From Botryosphaeria dothidea (lineage: Eukaryota > Ascomycota > Dothideomycetes > Botryosphaeriales > Botryosphaeriaceae), in contig WWBZ02000022.1 in assembly GCA_011503125.2 (NCBI GenBank), positions 2,976,001-3,040,000 of the forward strand: a stretch of DNA of 64,000 nt. Reading direction: 5' to 3'. This document shows positions 1 through 11,660 of the stretch, piece after piece. How positions within the stretch are numbered: position 1 is the first letter of the stretch; each line of letters begins with the position of its first letter. The notes under the pieces are model-generated. The model did not search any database, was not told the DNA's origin, and saw only the letters and a list, made by a program, of their open reading frames with translations. The position numbers were made by a program, and so were the translations under genes.

Positions 1-524
1 AAACTATTTCTCTCAGAGAGGTTGCCATGAAAAATGGATTTTGTTCAGGATGTGTTCGTGACAAATGTGAGCGAGATTGACGAGGTCACGAAGGTCCCGC
101 ATGGATTCATCTGGTCAAGGGATATTCTGGGCGGAGGAACGAGTTAATTTTGGGGCGTCAAGACGAAGAATACTTTGTGGAATGTAATTAAATCACGTAT
201 GGTCAACCAGTCTCGTGACCAGTCATAAACTTCGCTATACATTTTCTTAATGACCGTCAGGCGGCACGTTTGAAAATTTAGAGGCTAAGAATGAGTTGTA
301 GTCATGACGCGGGTGGTTCTTGTCCTGCTGCCCGCGATTTTAACCGGTCATAGCATGGCCGCTGTGGGCCCACAACCCACTTGGCATACCGGCAACGTCT
401 TTCCGCGCCTTTGCGTGCCCCGCAGCGACCATCACGTACATTTAAGGCCATCTTCGTCCGCTTTCGATCGAGAAATCTCCAAACCTTTCTCCTCTCTCAA
501 ATCACCGGAATTCATTAAGTGAGA
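1..524. other. upstream region, no gene seen
   Basis: No convincing gene is visible. The short frame at 304-522 has an ATG but no homology I recognise, and it ends directly before the start codon of the oxidoreductase at 525, so I read it as promoter and 5' leader. Confidence 0.5.
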
Positions 525-1890
525 ATGTCTGTCGGCGTAGCTATCATCGGAAGCGGTAAAGTTCACCAGTGTAACTCTGAAGTCGCACCACTGACATCAT
601 TATCTTTATCAGGCGTCTTCGTCCGCGAAAAGCATCTTGTGGGTTACCGATCCCGAATGATTACACGTAGCTACGCCTGCTAATTCTACCAGCCTGCTGT
701 TCAAGACGCGCCCTCCTTGACCCTGAAGGCGCTCTATTCCCGATCGCTGAAAACAGTTCAAGAACTCGGCTCCGATCTCTCTGGTGTTGATCTGTACAGC
801 GAAGATGCCGGCGAGGGCAAGGCATTCTCCGACCTCCTGGCCCGCTCCGATATCAAGGGTGTAATTATCGCGTACGATTCTCTCAACCTGTTCACAAGAC
901 CACAGACTAACGATCTCTGCCCCGAAGGCTTCCGATTACCGCTCAACCAGCTTACATCAAGGCCGCCTTGTGTGCCGGCAAGCACGTCCTCTCTGAGAAG
1001 CCCATCGCCAAGGACGTCGCTGAGGCACGCGAGCTGCTCTCCTGGTACAACCAGAACGTCGACAAGAGCAAAGTCACGTGGGGTGTAGCTGAGAACTTCC
1101 GCTTCTTCGAGTCCTACCAGTGGGGCGGCGCGAAGGTGCAAGAGCTGGGCAAAGTGCTGAGCTTCAGCACGAGGATGCACACGCTGGTCAAGGAGGACAA
1201 CAAGTACTACGGTATGGAGAACCATTTCTGATATCCCCAGACAAGCAATGTTCTGCTGACACTTCGGAACAGCTACTTCCTGGCGCAAGCAGCCCACGCA
1301 CCAAGGCGGCTTCCTCCTGGACGGCGGCGTGCACTTTATCGCCGCGACGCGCCTCCTGCTTGGGCCATCCGTCCACGCTACGTCCGTCTCCGCCTTCACC
1401 GCGCAGCACTTGCCATACCTCCCGCCTGTTGACACTGTCGATGCGGTGTGGAAGCTAAGCAACGGCGCCTCGGGGACTTTTTCGAACACTTTCGCCTCGC
1501 CCGTTGGCACCAGCGAGTACCGCGTCGTCTGCGAGCGCGGCACCGTGACGACCGGGTTCGGGTCGGGGCCGATGTCCCCCGCTTACGTCTCGGTTAAGCG
1601 GGCGGGCGTGGATGATGAGGAAAGGAAAGATTTCCCCGAGGCAGGCTTCGGTGTGAAACCCGAGGTCACGGCCTGGGGCGAGAAGTTGGAGAAGGGCGGG
1701 TTTGACGAGAGACAAGCTCCCGAGCAGGCTCTGAAGGACCTGGAGATTGTAAGTTCTAGGCCCGAAGCTACTCCTTTCGCGGGGTGAAATCTCAGATCAG
1801 AAACGACATGCTGACGCGTTTCGACCACAGCTGGAGGCTATGCTGAAGAGTGGAGAGCAAGGAGGGGTCCCGGTACCGCTCCAGGGCTAG
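525..1890 (+). CDS. Gfo/Idh/MocA-family NAD(P)-dependent oxidoreductase
   Basis: Probable cytosolic NAD(P)-dependent dehydrogenase acting on a sugar, polyol or related substrate; the substrate cannot be told. I reconstruct six exons: 525-555, 613-638, 693-871, 928-1211, 1273-1748 and 1831-1890. All junctions are GT-AG and the frame closes to 351 residues, a normal family length. Visible features are an N-terminal Rossmann motif (AIIGSGVFVREKHLPA, residues 6-21), the family EKP signature (SEKPIA, about 101-106), whose Lys lies at the active site in this family, and DGGVHF in the C-terminal substrate domain. The ATG at 525 is chosen because the dinucleotide fold begins four residues later. It converges on MRP17 at 2214. 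A second family member lies at 4050-5646, but the two are divergent in sequence and not an obvious tandem copy. Confidence 0.85.
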
Positions 1891-2213
1891 CAAGACTTAG
1901 AGAAAGGATAGACGGTACGCTACAGTGGCCGGCACTACATTGACATGTCGAATACCGTCTGATCGGCGCGTGCGTTGTAACACCTTGAGTCATATATATT
2001 TAGAAACGGTCTAGGACTCACGACTCTCGAAGAAGCCACCGTGCATGTTGCAGAAGTCGACCATGCAATATTACCCCAAAACGCCTCGAGCCTTTACGGC
2101 CGCCATGAACATCTCGTCGATATTCTTACAGCGTGATCAACAACCAATGCTTTCGACTACCCTTCTTTGAAGTCCTGAAACACTCCTTTGAGCTCCAAAT
2201 ATCCCGGCTGCTT
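1891..2213. other. convergent intergenic region
   Basis: This is the 323-bp gap between the 3' ends of the oxidoreductase and MRP17. It is presumably both 3' UTRs; I see no gene. Confidence 0.5.
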
Positions 2214-2884
2214 TCATTTCCCACCCAGCAAGTTGAGAATGCCCTTTAGGTGGTCCTGATTCTTCTCCTCACCCGCGGATATCATAGCATCCCACCTATT
2301 ACCATCTTTTTGTGCGCTTTGCGGGGAAACCTCGACCTTAGAGCTGGCCGCCTGGTCCCCGGAGCCCCAAGGCGCGATTCCGGAAACGTCGGCGATGTCT
2401 TCGAGTTTGTCGCCCAGCTTGACGACAGAGTAGCGGATCAGACGAGGATCGAGGCCCATGGTACGGCGTAGGGCGTGCTGTGTGCGTGGCGAGGCATCGA
2501 AGCGGAGAAGGAAGTGATGGCCGGTATAGTGGGTGACCTGGTGCTTGCGGAAAGGCTTGGGCAGTTGGAAGACGCCCCAGTTGGTGACGCCGCGCACAAC
2601 GCCGCCGCTGTTGAGAACGATGCTGCCGGCAGTCTTGGCGATTCTGTAATGAGCACACGAGAGCGCCGCCGATCAGTGGACTGTGCATATAAATATACGG
2701 GAAATCGAGGAGGGTTCTACGGCGTTCAAGGCGTGCAGGAGAAAGCTGGGGAGAGCGGCGGCGTACTCTTTGACTTCGTGGACCTTGCCCGGCCGGACCT
2801 GTCCATTGTGTCAGCATTGATGTTTATGGAGTATCCAGGAGGGAGAGAATGGCAATGTACAATTCCTATTAATTCGTACAGCAT
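2214..2884 (-). CDS. MRP17: mitochondrial small-subunit ribosomal protein bS6m (MRP17)
   Basis: Component of the mitochondrial 37S ribosomal subunit and homologue of bacterial S6. There are three exons on the minus strand: 2861-2884, 2767-2798 and 2214-2643, giving 161 residues. The start MLYELIGIVRPG is the typical S6 beginning (first beta-strand). The first intron interrupts that strand after eight codons and the second falls after VHEVKE. The middle contains RGVTNWGVFQLPKPFRKHQ, and the conserved arginine-rich DPRLIRYSVVKLGDKLED follows. A tail of about 50 residues beyond the S6 fold is usual in fungi. The start codon lies 253 bp from the divergent glycine cleavage H gene, another mitochondrial protein. 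The start is fixed by the S6 N-terminus, because upstream in-frame codons give no S6-like sequence. Confidence 0.88.
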
Positions 2885-3137
2885 GTCGGCGGCGGAGGTG
2901 GACGAGATAGCTTGCGTTTGCTCATCGAACAATCCATCTCAAGAAAGTCGCGAGCGCAGGCCGCGCCGGAGAAGCGCAGCGGGTCTGGGATTTTCGTTTC
3001 TCCGGTCAGGCATGGGTCTCGTCACTTTCCAGCACGAGCCACCAGGTTCCTCGTCATTGCTGAAGCTCTCGCCGAACGCGCGCCTTATCACAATTCTCCG
3101 AGTCTTCCTCTCCACAACCACACACACCACCGAAACA
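2885..3137. promoter_or_regulatory. shared divergent promoter, MRP17 / glycine cleavage H
   Basis: This 253-bp region separates the start codons of two divergent nuclear genes for mitochondrial proteins, so both promoters must lie here or overlap the neighbouring leaders. I see no unambiguous TATA box. Co-regulation is an inference from the arrangement. Confidence 0.5.
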
Positions 3138-3884
3138 ATGGCTGCCCGGTCCTCAATCGCTCGCGCTGCTCGCCAATTGACCTCCGTCGCGCGCCCCGCG
3201 CGTCCCTTCGCTTGCAGGAACGCGCCCGCTGCGCCATGGAGCAAGCAGAGCTTCAGGCCGTTTTCCGCATCGGCTGCCGGTGAGTTTTGGCCGAAGCCTC
3301 GACGCCGCCGACGGTAACCGCTCACAATGGTGCCACGCTCGCAGTTTGGGAGAAGAAGTACACGCAGGACCACGAATGGGTTGAGCTCGCCGCCGACGGC
3401 AAGACTTGTACGTTTCTCCCATGATTTCCTATGTCTGCGCGCGCAGCCAAACCGCGACACCCCGCCGTGCTCTCGCCATTCCCTCCGACCGAATGATACG
3501 CCGGATCGGCCTGATAATTACCTTTGCGCAATACATAATAACCTTTTTTTTCTTTGGCGCACAACAGTCACCCTCGGCGTGTCCAACTACGCCGCCAACG
3601 CCCTGGGCGACGTCGTCTTCGTCGAGCTCCCCGTCGAGGACACCGAGTTCGCCGCTCACGACGCCATTGGCGCCGTCGAATCGGTCAAGAGCGCCTCCGA
3701 CATCCTGACCCCGCTTGCCGGCAAGGTTATTGAGGTCAACCGTGCGTTGGAGGAGAAGCCTGCCACCATCAACAAGAGCCCCGAGGGTGACGGCTGGATC
3801 GCGAAGCTGGAGTTGGCCGAGGGTGCCGACCCCAACGAGGGTCTGATGAGCACCGAGGAGTACAAGAAGTTCACTGAGGAATAA
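3138..3884 (+). CDS. GCV3: glycine cleavage system H protein, mitochondrial
   Basis: Lipoyl-carrier protein of the mitochondrial glycine decarboxylase complex; it shuttles the aminomethyl group between the P and T proteins. Three exons (3138-3279, 3345-3407, 3568-3884) give 173 residues. The first 46 residues are rich in Arg, Ala and Ser with almost no acidic residues, as expected for a mitochondrial presequence. The mature part starts near VWEKKYTQDHEWVEL. The lipoylation motif GAVESVKSASD carries the acceptor Lys at about residue 109, inside the usual IGAVESVKSASDI context. The end MSTEEYKKFTEE is typical of the family. The gene converges on the second oxidoreductase and leaves a gap of 165 bp. 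Confidence 0.95.
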
Positions 3885-4049
3885 GAGAACGGAGTCGGGT
3901 CAATAAAGAAGCGTGGTCTAGATGAATTCAACATTACTAATGCTGGGACTTCACAGAATCCAGACGCATGAACTGTGGCTGCGGTCGGATGTTGACTAGA
4001 GAAAAGGTACTAGGTTTGAGAATTGTCACATCCCACTAGGGATCAGGAT

Positions 4050-5646
4050 TTATACGTCCAATGTCTTTCCCGACTTGGAGCTCTCCTTAGCCAGCTCGAT
4101 CAAGCGAATGACAGCCGCTGCCTCCTCCGCCTTTACGGGCACCTCGCCCTCACCATTCAGTGCCTTCTCCAACACACGGTAGTACTCGACATATGTCTGA
4201 GGCGGCAGGGTGGGGTAAGTCTGGCGCACCGGCTTCCCGTCCTTGATCAGCGTCACGGTGCCGTAGTGGCTTTCCGGGTCAGAACCGTAGCCCTCCTGTC
4301 CTGGCCTCAGACCAGCCAGCAGCTGATCTTCTTGCACGTCCAGGTGGAACTTCTTGAAGCTACCCTTCTCGCCGCGCACCCAGTAGCGCAGCTGCTCCTC
4401 CTCGGCGCTCAGCACTGCCGCTCTGGCGGTTGCAAACTTGCCGTCAGCGTAGTGAAGGTGCACGGTGAAGGAATCGCCCGGCTCATTGTGACCCGCGCCC
4501 AGTGGTGCGTCGGCACGCGTGTTCCCGATGAAGGCAGTGATCTTGGCGGGCAGGCCGAAGAGCGTGACGACCTGGTCGATCAGATGGGTGCCGAGGTCGT
4601 AGATGGCGCCGTTGCCAGGGCGAGTCTCAGCCTTCCAGCCGGCGCGCAGCGTGGGCGAGTAACGGTCGAAGTGCGTGTTGAAGTCGACGACGCGACCAAG
4701 CGTGCCGTCATCGAGCAGCTTGCGCAGGGTCACAAAGTCGGCGTCCCATCGTCTGTCTGATCACGCGAATATGGTAGGTTAGCGTTTTGTGTTAAACTCC
4801 TTGTTTTCGGTTGTGCATGCGACGTGCAGCGATCCTCTATCCTCTTCTCGCTCGTGTGCGCTCATGCCTCTGCCCATCTCGCCTTTTTTCCTCGGCATCG
4901 CTTTGAATTTGCCGGTAACAGTAAGGTACCCTATACATATGAAATGATCTGCATAAGTCCCTTGTCTGACGTCTGTGCCAAGACAAGACGCATCTCGAAA
5001 CGCCCAGTGACTCAAGCCTTTGCCTCCCTCAGGCGCCCCGAGGCTTGTGTCATCTGGCATCAAGGCGCGCCAGGCAACCTCTTCTCGATTGATGAGGCAA
5101 AGCAACGTCGGGCAGGGGTGAGGAAGATCTTCGGGAGTGGCGCAGCGTTGCATTCAATGCACTCGTCCCCCAATGGTTTGTGATTCGCAAAGGAATCATT
5201 AAAGGGAAAATAGGTGGTTGGCTATAGGACGAAAAGAAAGCAGAAAAAGGAAAAGGATCACACGTACTCTGATACACGGCAATGCTGCGCTTCTTCTCGG
5301 CCGCCAGTGCCACCAGCTCCTGCGCCTCGGCGTGCGTCGGCACGAACGGCTTCTCGACCACCACGTGCTTGCCGCTCTCGAGCGCGCGCCTGGTCAGCGC
5401 GAAGTGCGAATCCGGCGGCGTGGTCACGACGACGACGTCGACGGCGCTGTCGGCGAACAGCTCGTCCGCGCTGCGCCACGCCTTGGCCTGCGGGAAGTCG
5501 GCGCCCGCGTCGTTGCCCGGCTGCGGGCTGCGCTGCACGATGCCGTGCAGCCTGAACGACGGGATCGACGTTAGGTGCGGGATGTGGAAGATTTTGGCGG
5601 AGAGGCCGTAGCCGATGATGCCGAAGTTGAAGGTCTTGGAAGCCAT
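4050..5646 (-). CDS. Gfo/Idh/MocA-family oxidoreductase (second copy of the family)
   Basis: Probable NAD(P)-dependent oxidoreductase of unknown substrate. Two exons on the minus strand (5268-5646 and 4050-4756) give 361 residues. Evidence includes the N-terminal Rossmann segment FGIIGYGLSAKIFHIPHL (residues about 6-23), VVVVTTPPDSHF ending the nucleotide-binding sheet, VVEKPFVP with the family EKP motif, and YDLGTHLIDQVV carrying the conserved His in the C-terminal domain. The splice rejoins SIAVYQ to NRRWDADFVTLR, a very typical family sequence, so the exon pair is well supported. The intron (4757-5267, 511 bp, GTACGT...CAG) is several times longer than the others in this window. The ATG at 5646 is preferred over an upstream in-frame start at 5760, because MASKTFNFGIIGYG is the normal beginning. 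Confidence 0.9.
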
Positions 5647-6474
5647 GGCGGGCCTGGTGTTGTGGCTGTTTTGTTTGGTTCGAAGGGGGGTTTCGAAAGA
5701 GGAAAGAGAGAGGATGGTATGAGACGGCTTAGGTGTTGGATTCAAATTTGGGGGAGGCAATCGGCAGTTAAGAGAAGAAGGCCTGTTTTGATGGGAAGAG
5801 ATATTTTCCTAGTTCAAATTGTTGGATCTCGAGCTCCAGCACGTCAGGCCATTTGAGTCAAAGGCCTCTGCCTGGTATTACAAACCACCTCCGGAGAAGA
5901 TTCCACTTTGGCGGGGGATAGAACTAAATGAGGGAAATCATTCGCGGTGAGGGACTCAAAAGCCGGCTGACTGCGTCCAGATCAGCGTCTAGCCGCCGAT
6001 TACGTGCCGGTTGGTGCGTGGAAGGTATTTCCCGTAGTGAAAGCGGAGAGGTGGGAAGGTCCAAGGCGTGGAGGCGCAAGACCAAGTGGGGTGGAGGGGT
6101 AAATTTGCGGACATCCGAGACTCATCCGCGGGGACTCTCGGTCACTCTTGCACTAGAAAAGGTGGCCGAGAGAGGAAATTGGGCCCGGCCACGAGAAACC
6201 GGCGATGTGACGGATTTGCCAAGAGACGACCAAGAAATCCAAAGCTTGTTTTCTCTTTGCAGAGCACTCATCACGTCCTTTGATCTCCCTTCGTGTGACA
6301 CTCCTGGGGAATCATTTCATTAGCCTTTCTCTAATCCTCCCATCTCGCCTCCGCCCGGTGATGTAGATCCAAATCCCAAATACCGCTAAACTTTGACCAA
6401 AAAGACGCCATTTCAAGCCCTAGCTTGGCTGCGTATTTCAGCCATTAGAAGGAGATGTCAACTTCCTCACCACC
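5647..6474. other. intergenic region, no gene seen
   Basis: This 828-bp stretch holds the promoter of the minus-strand oxidoreductase and the 3' flank of the NmrA-like gene. The open frames here have no recognisable protein features. Confidence 0.5.
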
Positions 6475-7553
6475 TCAAACAAAGCAACATCCCATTTTGA
6501 AGAATTCTGACAGGGTCCCTTTTCCACGACCACCCTTCCCCTGCTTGGCGTAGTTCTGGTGCCATGTGTAGTCCCTATCCCGCTGCAACAACAGTTGAGC
6601 CGCCTGCTCGCCATCTCTCGCCGGACGTCCTAGGAGCTCGCTCATCAGCGGCGAAACAGTCGCTGCTTTTCCTGCCTCGAATCCGTGAAGTAGCGATACC
6701 CAATAGCGGAAGAAAGCCTCATCCTTGTGGCCAATATCCCTAGTCGCATTGCGCCGGACGAATTCCTCGTCGGAGACATATTCTATCCGGACGGCGCGGC
6801 TGCTGGCCTTGTTGATGACGTTCACGATGGAAGAGAGCTTAACGGCACGCGGACCCGTGAGCAAGACCTGTGGGAGAGGTGATCAGCGGATCTTCTCGAA
6901 AATCACCACCGGCCGAGGATGATCAGAGTACTTACGTTCTGCTTCTCAAATCCGCCTCTCATCATCAGCTTCGCCGTCGCCTCGCCCAATTCGTCCCGCA
7001 GCGCAAATGCCACCTCTCCATCGCACGGCAAATACAACACCTGCTCCGGATCTTTCGGATACCAATTCAGGAAAACAGGGAACGCGTCTGCGTAGATGGC
7101 TTCGCGCACGGACGTCCAAATCAATTGCGATTCCCTCAGCATCCTCTCCGTTTCCAGATGCGCGACCATTAGATCGACGTCCCACGGCTGGCCGTCGACC
7201 CCGCCGATGGCGAGACTGGAATAATACACACGCGCGACGCCGGCCTGCTCGGCGGCGGTGACGACATTGCGGTGCTGCTGCTTGCGCTTCTCGTTATCGA
7301 AGGTGTTGGTCGAGACGAAGAACAGCTTCTTGACGCCCTGGAAGGCGCGCATCAGCGAGGTGATGCTCTCGAAGTCGGTGTGCCGGAACTGCAGGCCGCG
7401 CGCCTCGTACGTCGAGCCCAGGTGGTCGCGCGACGAGGCCACGGCGATCTGCGACGTCGGGACCCCGGATTTGAGCAGAGTCGACAGGATCGCTGTGCCG
7501 AGGCCGCCGGTGGCACCGGTGATGAGGTATTCGACGGGGGCTTTGCCAGACAT
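6475..7553 (-). CDS. NmrA-like / atypical SDR NAD(P)-binding protein
   Basis: Atypical short-chain dehydrogenase of the NmrA/HSCARG type; members act as redox-sensing regulators or as NAD(P)H-dependent reductases. Two exons (6936-7553 and 6475-6867) joined across a 68-bp intron give 336 residues. The nucleotide-binding motif EYLITGATGGLGTAIL (GxxGxxG) lies at about residues 8-23, and the fold continues through KLFFVST and ARVYYSSLAIGG. The classical SDR Tyr-x3-Lys catalytic pair is not evident, which is usual for NmrA-like proteins. Exon 2 starts at VLLTGPRAVKLSSIVNVINK, matching the late Rossmann strand and helix. No pathway context is given by the neighbours. Confidence 0.8.
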
Positions 7554-9702
7554 TGCGTCGTAGTGGTGTTTGAGAAAGATTCAGGTAAGAGAATGGCAAT
7601 GCGCAGATGCTCCGAGATTCCTTTTCCCTTCCTTTTCTTTTCTGTCTCGTCGGAAGTGTTGTTGGTAAAAAAGAGCGCGGATGGGGAGCGGCTATGTCCA
7701 GTGCGAGCGATGGTGTGATATATATGTTGTGTCCGTGTTCGTCTTTCTCAGCTCTGCCATGCTACCTAATCCTCACCCGCTGTGCCGCAACCTCTCTGCT
7801 TGCTGCGGGGACTGCGCGCTCACTGTGCAAGAGAGTGACGAGAGGCGTGCTGACCGAGGAGAGTATCACACGCGACGGATTGGTAAGACAACGGCGAAAG
7901 AGTGAAGCTCGTCGCTCCTCGACGCAAGATGGCGGGATGGAAAAGGAGGAGCTTGCGCAAGGCTGGTCCCTTTGGAGCTATTCCGGGAGCTAGCGTAGGG
8001 CTGATTGGTTTCTAAATTGGGGGCTGCGTGTTGGGGTGAGCGGAAGCCTAACGCGAAGAAGAAGCGGATCCGGGGGCGCAAGAGCAACACTGATTATATT
8101 GTCGGCCAGCTGTTGTCAGCAACGGTGCGGGGCGCGCATACGTGGGATGCAAAGAAACAGAAAGAAAGCGAAAATCCGGCAGATGGAATGACTGCCGGCG
8201 TCATTTTGTATGGTGTGATCAGAGACATGCAATCCCGCCTGTGGAGCTGCCGCGCGCAATCAAAAGGAGCATATTCGGCCCTCTCGCCGAATCCGTGGTG
8301 CACAGCCTTCTCCTCTAATCTCGCTCCTCATCCACGACATTGAATTTGCACGGCGGCGGCGCGCAACGGACGCATCTCTGGATGGGGAGCTTGCAATTGT
8401 GGGTGAACAAGTTGCATGACGGAGTGGCAACAAACGCGGGGTTGCGAAGGTTTGCCTGTAATCAAGTGATTCTCGGCAGCCAAGAGATGGACATTGTCAG
8501 TAGTCAGTCAACAAGCTCCAGTAGCCATAAAACCAAGCATAAACAGATCCGGTCGGCGCGCAGCTATATCCCGGATATTAAGGATTGCGGGAGGCTCCGG
8601 CAGCACGACCAAGACGGCTAGGGGCCCAGCGCGAACAGGGAACCCAGGGCGACTGGCGGAAAATAAGCAGCACAATTCGTCTCGCATACCGACCGCAATG
8701 CTCGCGAGTGGCTGCAATTCGGGAACTTTTAAGTCTGATGCGTTCAAGCGCGATGATCTCCGTCCGTATCTGCCATCCTGGGGGCCGTTGAGGTTCTTCC
8801 GCCTGTCTACCTGACACACGCTGGGCGGAGGAACTGGCAAACGGGCGCCTAACAGAGTTCACGAGCGAAGAAGCGACGTCTTGGATGTTTTGCGAGGCGT
8901 CGTGAAACGGGGTCGGGAGGCGTGGAAACGAGGCAGGCCGGCCGAAAGAGGAAAGATGGCGGTGGAGCGGTGCTCTGGGGCTGGGCGACGGGGCAGAGGG
9001 CCGAGATGACGCTCGTATCGCCGAGTGCAGCGCAGATGGTAAACGCCGGGCGCTCTTGTTGCGGAGGCTGGTGGTTGGCGGAGTGGGCGAGCTTCAAGCT
9101 TCATCGGCTCATGCGCCAGTGGGTGGAGGAAGGAGCCATCGGGGGGCCTCAGCTCCGTGGGTCGCGGCAGCAAGCGCTGAGACTGCCGTTGTGTGCGGCG
9201 AGCTGCATCCTGAAACGCCGCCTGCACCGCCTAGGGGCGGTCCGCGACACACTCGGTCTGGGCAGAACTGTGTCGCCTCGGATCGCCGTGATGTTGCGCA
9301 TAGAAATCGCCCCCCGCGACCGAGGGGCCCAAACGCCTCTCGTCGCCAGCTGCTGCTCCGTGCGGCTCCTCATATTCGGCATCCACCCGCCCAACTTTCA
9401 ACTCTCTCGCGCCTGCTGACGCTCTTGCGCCGAGCCTTTTGTTGTCCCGTCGCCTTCCCTCTTTGCTTCTCTTTCCTTGCGCGCAAGTCGTCACTCCTTC
9501 ACCCCTTATTGCAGCCGGTCTGCGCTTTATCTTAATTAATTTCTCGACCACCGTCTCTCTTTTGCGGCCCCGCCTAACAGGTCCGGTAGCCGCCCCGCCC
9601 TCGCACGCGCAGTCCGCAAGAGCATGATATTGGAAAGACCGGGAACGCGGTAGCGACGACGCGCGTGGCCGACGCAAGCCAACCTCACAATCCACCATCA
9701 CG
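7554..9702. other. 2.1-kb divergent intergenic region, no gene seen
   Basis: This long divergent gap lies between the NmrA-like gene and the acidic membrane-protein gene. All open frames are short, mostly without plausible starts, and free of domains or membrane segments I can recognise. It may contain long 5' leaders or noncoding transcripts; nothing in the bases shows this. Confidence 0.45.
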
Positions 9703-11660
9703 ATGCCACTTCGCCGCCCACAACCCGGCGGGCTGATCCGCAGATCGCAATTCGGCGTCCCTGCCCTGGAGCTGCGCGAGGCGCTGTCCGTCAAATTGGC
9801 TGCCATTGCACAGCGGGGCGCCCAAGTAGACGCTCCAGAGCCGCCAGAGCCGGCTAGTGATTCCGAAGAATTAGGGGAAAGCGATTCCGATCTGGAGCCC
9901 GAAGGACCGGAGCCACCCTCAGACGACGAGGCAGAGGCCGAGGACGACGAAAGCGTGGCCAGCTCTTCAGGAGCATCGTCCCCCGAATCTTCTCCCGTGC
10001 CCTCGCCTACCATCCCTAGTCCGAATACCAGTGCGCTGCCCTCGACAACCACGCCTGCGTCTACCGAACTGTCTTCAACTTTGACTGCCGCTCTGGGCCA
10101 TGCTCCGACGTCCACTTTCATCCCATCTAACAAAGACGAGGACAGCGATAGCGAGGACGAAACCGCCGCCGAATCCTCTGGGACCTTCGAACCGCAGCCC
10201 ACTAGCGCTTCTGCCACTGCTCAGGCCGAACTGTCATCCGAGTCCGCGTTTCCGTCAATTACCAGTGATTCTGGAGGTGCACAGCAGTCCGGCGATGTTT
10301 GGGTCATGTCCGGACCTCCACCAAGACCGCCACCGTCTGGCATCTCGCAGTCAACTGAACACTTGCTAATTGCTGCTGGTTCTATTGGTTCGTGGTCCCC
10401 GATCTTACTGCCCTTCGTTTCCTTCTCTAACCTGAGCCAGGTGCGACGTTGCTCATCGTGATGTTGATCTGGGGTATTTACACCATGCGCCGGAAGGGTC
10501 TCACCTTCCGTGATTTGGTGCAGATGTCACGACGGAGGCGTGGTCGACCAGACCGCACTGTTGATATTGCCAAGCCACAAATCCATCGCATGCCTGCCTA
10601 CGCCTCGGACGACAAGGAGCGCTACTCTCTCCCGCAGCCGCCACAGAATACTGTGTTAAGGTTCGACAGCGTCTCGTCGAGAGCACCCAGCGTCCAGCGT
10701 GACTATCTTGGGTAAGTTGCTGCATTTGAAATTCATGCGCATGAAATGTTTCTATCCATGTTTATGCTCGTTGTTTCAAGCTCGTATCAATGCTAACATA
10801 TCGGCCCTAGTTCTTCTCTACGTCGCCCTAGTACGCCTAAGGCGTCTCATCGCAGCTTCTTTGAGGAAGCTACACCACCCCAAGGCTTATCACGGACTCC
10901 ATCTAACGCTCATTCCCGTGGTTCAAGCTCACCAACTCTCCTGCCCTTGCAAACTTCGCTACCGCCCAGGTCAAGCAACTATGATGACTCGCCACCATCA
11001 CTGCCAATTCAGAGGTCAGCATCTTTCAAGGGTAGCCAAGCTCCAAGCGGTTACAGCTCAGAGCGCAACGATATCGTCTCACCCGAAGCACCCGGACCCA
11101 CTTACCAAAACTTCGCGGCAAGCCGGCGCTTCACGACCAACAGAGGCCCCAACTACGAGAGTCACTTCAGCTGGACGCAGTCATCTCAAGCACCACCCAC
11201 GCCGATCGAACCTCAGACGCCAGCCGACAACGGCCGCATCAGCGTCGCCACGACGGCGAGCAGCCTAGCTCGGTTCCGTACTGTCGACTCGTGGGTTGGC
11301 AACCAGGCGGGGCGCATCCCCTCGACACAGCTGCGAAGCCAGCCGCACTTGTCGTACCGCCAGAGCACCAGCACCAACGGTGGTCTGGGTCAGGTCGACG
11401 AAGGCCAGCCGGGCTGGCAGCAGGATACCCCCAACGACGTTCCTGAGGTGCCCTCGGTGCCCAGCTATTACAAGCAGCAGCCACCGCTACCACAGCCGCC
11501 GCAGGACTCACAGTCGCAGTCGCAGCATCAGCGCCAGTTGACTTCGTACAGCGATGCTACTGTGTTCCGTCAGCATCCTGGCACCGAGGTCCAGATCCCT
11601 AGAGGAAGCCTGGTGCCCAGTGAGGTTCTGGACGCGCATATGATTCCCTCGGCGTTGTAA
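9703..11660 (+). CDS. acidic, Ser/Pro-rich single-pass membrane protein of unknown function
   Basis: I do not recognise the family. Three exons (9703-10387, 10441-10711, 10811-11660) give 601 residues with clean GT-AG junctions. The N-terminal 215 residues are strongly acidic and rich in Ser, Thr and Pro, with several D/E runs. One hydrophobic segment (about 219-243, containing GATLLIVMLIWGIYTM) is followed at once by MRRKG, so the basic 350-residue C-terminus is probably cytosolic by the positive-inside rule. That tail is low complexity, with many Ser/Pro sites and a Gln-rich stretch near 520-540. No cleavable signal peptide is visible. The intron inside the membrane segment rejoins it exactly, which supports the model. 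It resembles in layout fungal mucin-like sensors, but sequence evidence for that is lacking. Confidence 0.7.

Noticed and set aside
717..1231. short plus-strand frames as separate small genes
   Set aside because: They are exons of one oxidoreductase, joined by good GT-AG introns that restore family motifs.
2475..3317. 280-codon plus-strand frame across MRP17 and the H-protein start
   Set aside because: It reads through MRP17 exons and introns antisense and then the H-protein presequence; no coherent protein.
9231..10217. 328-codon frame antisense to the acidic membrane protein
   Set aside because: It mirrors the Ser/Asp/Glu-rich coding sequence on the other strand, has low complexity and no domain; a GC-rich shadow.
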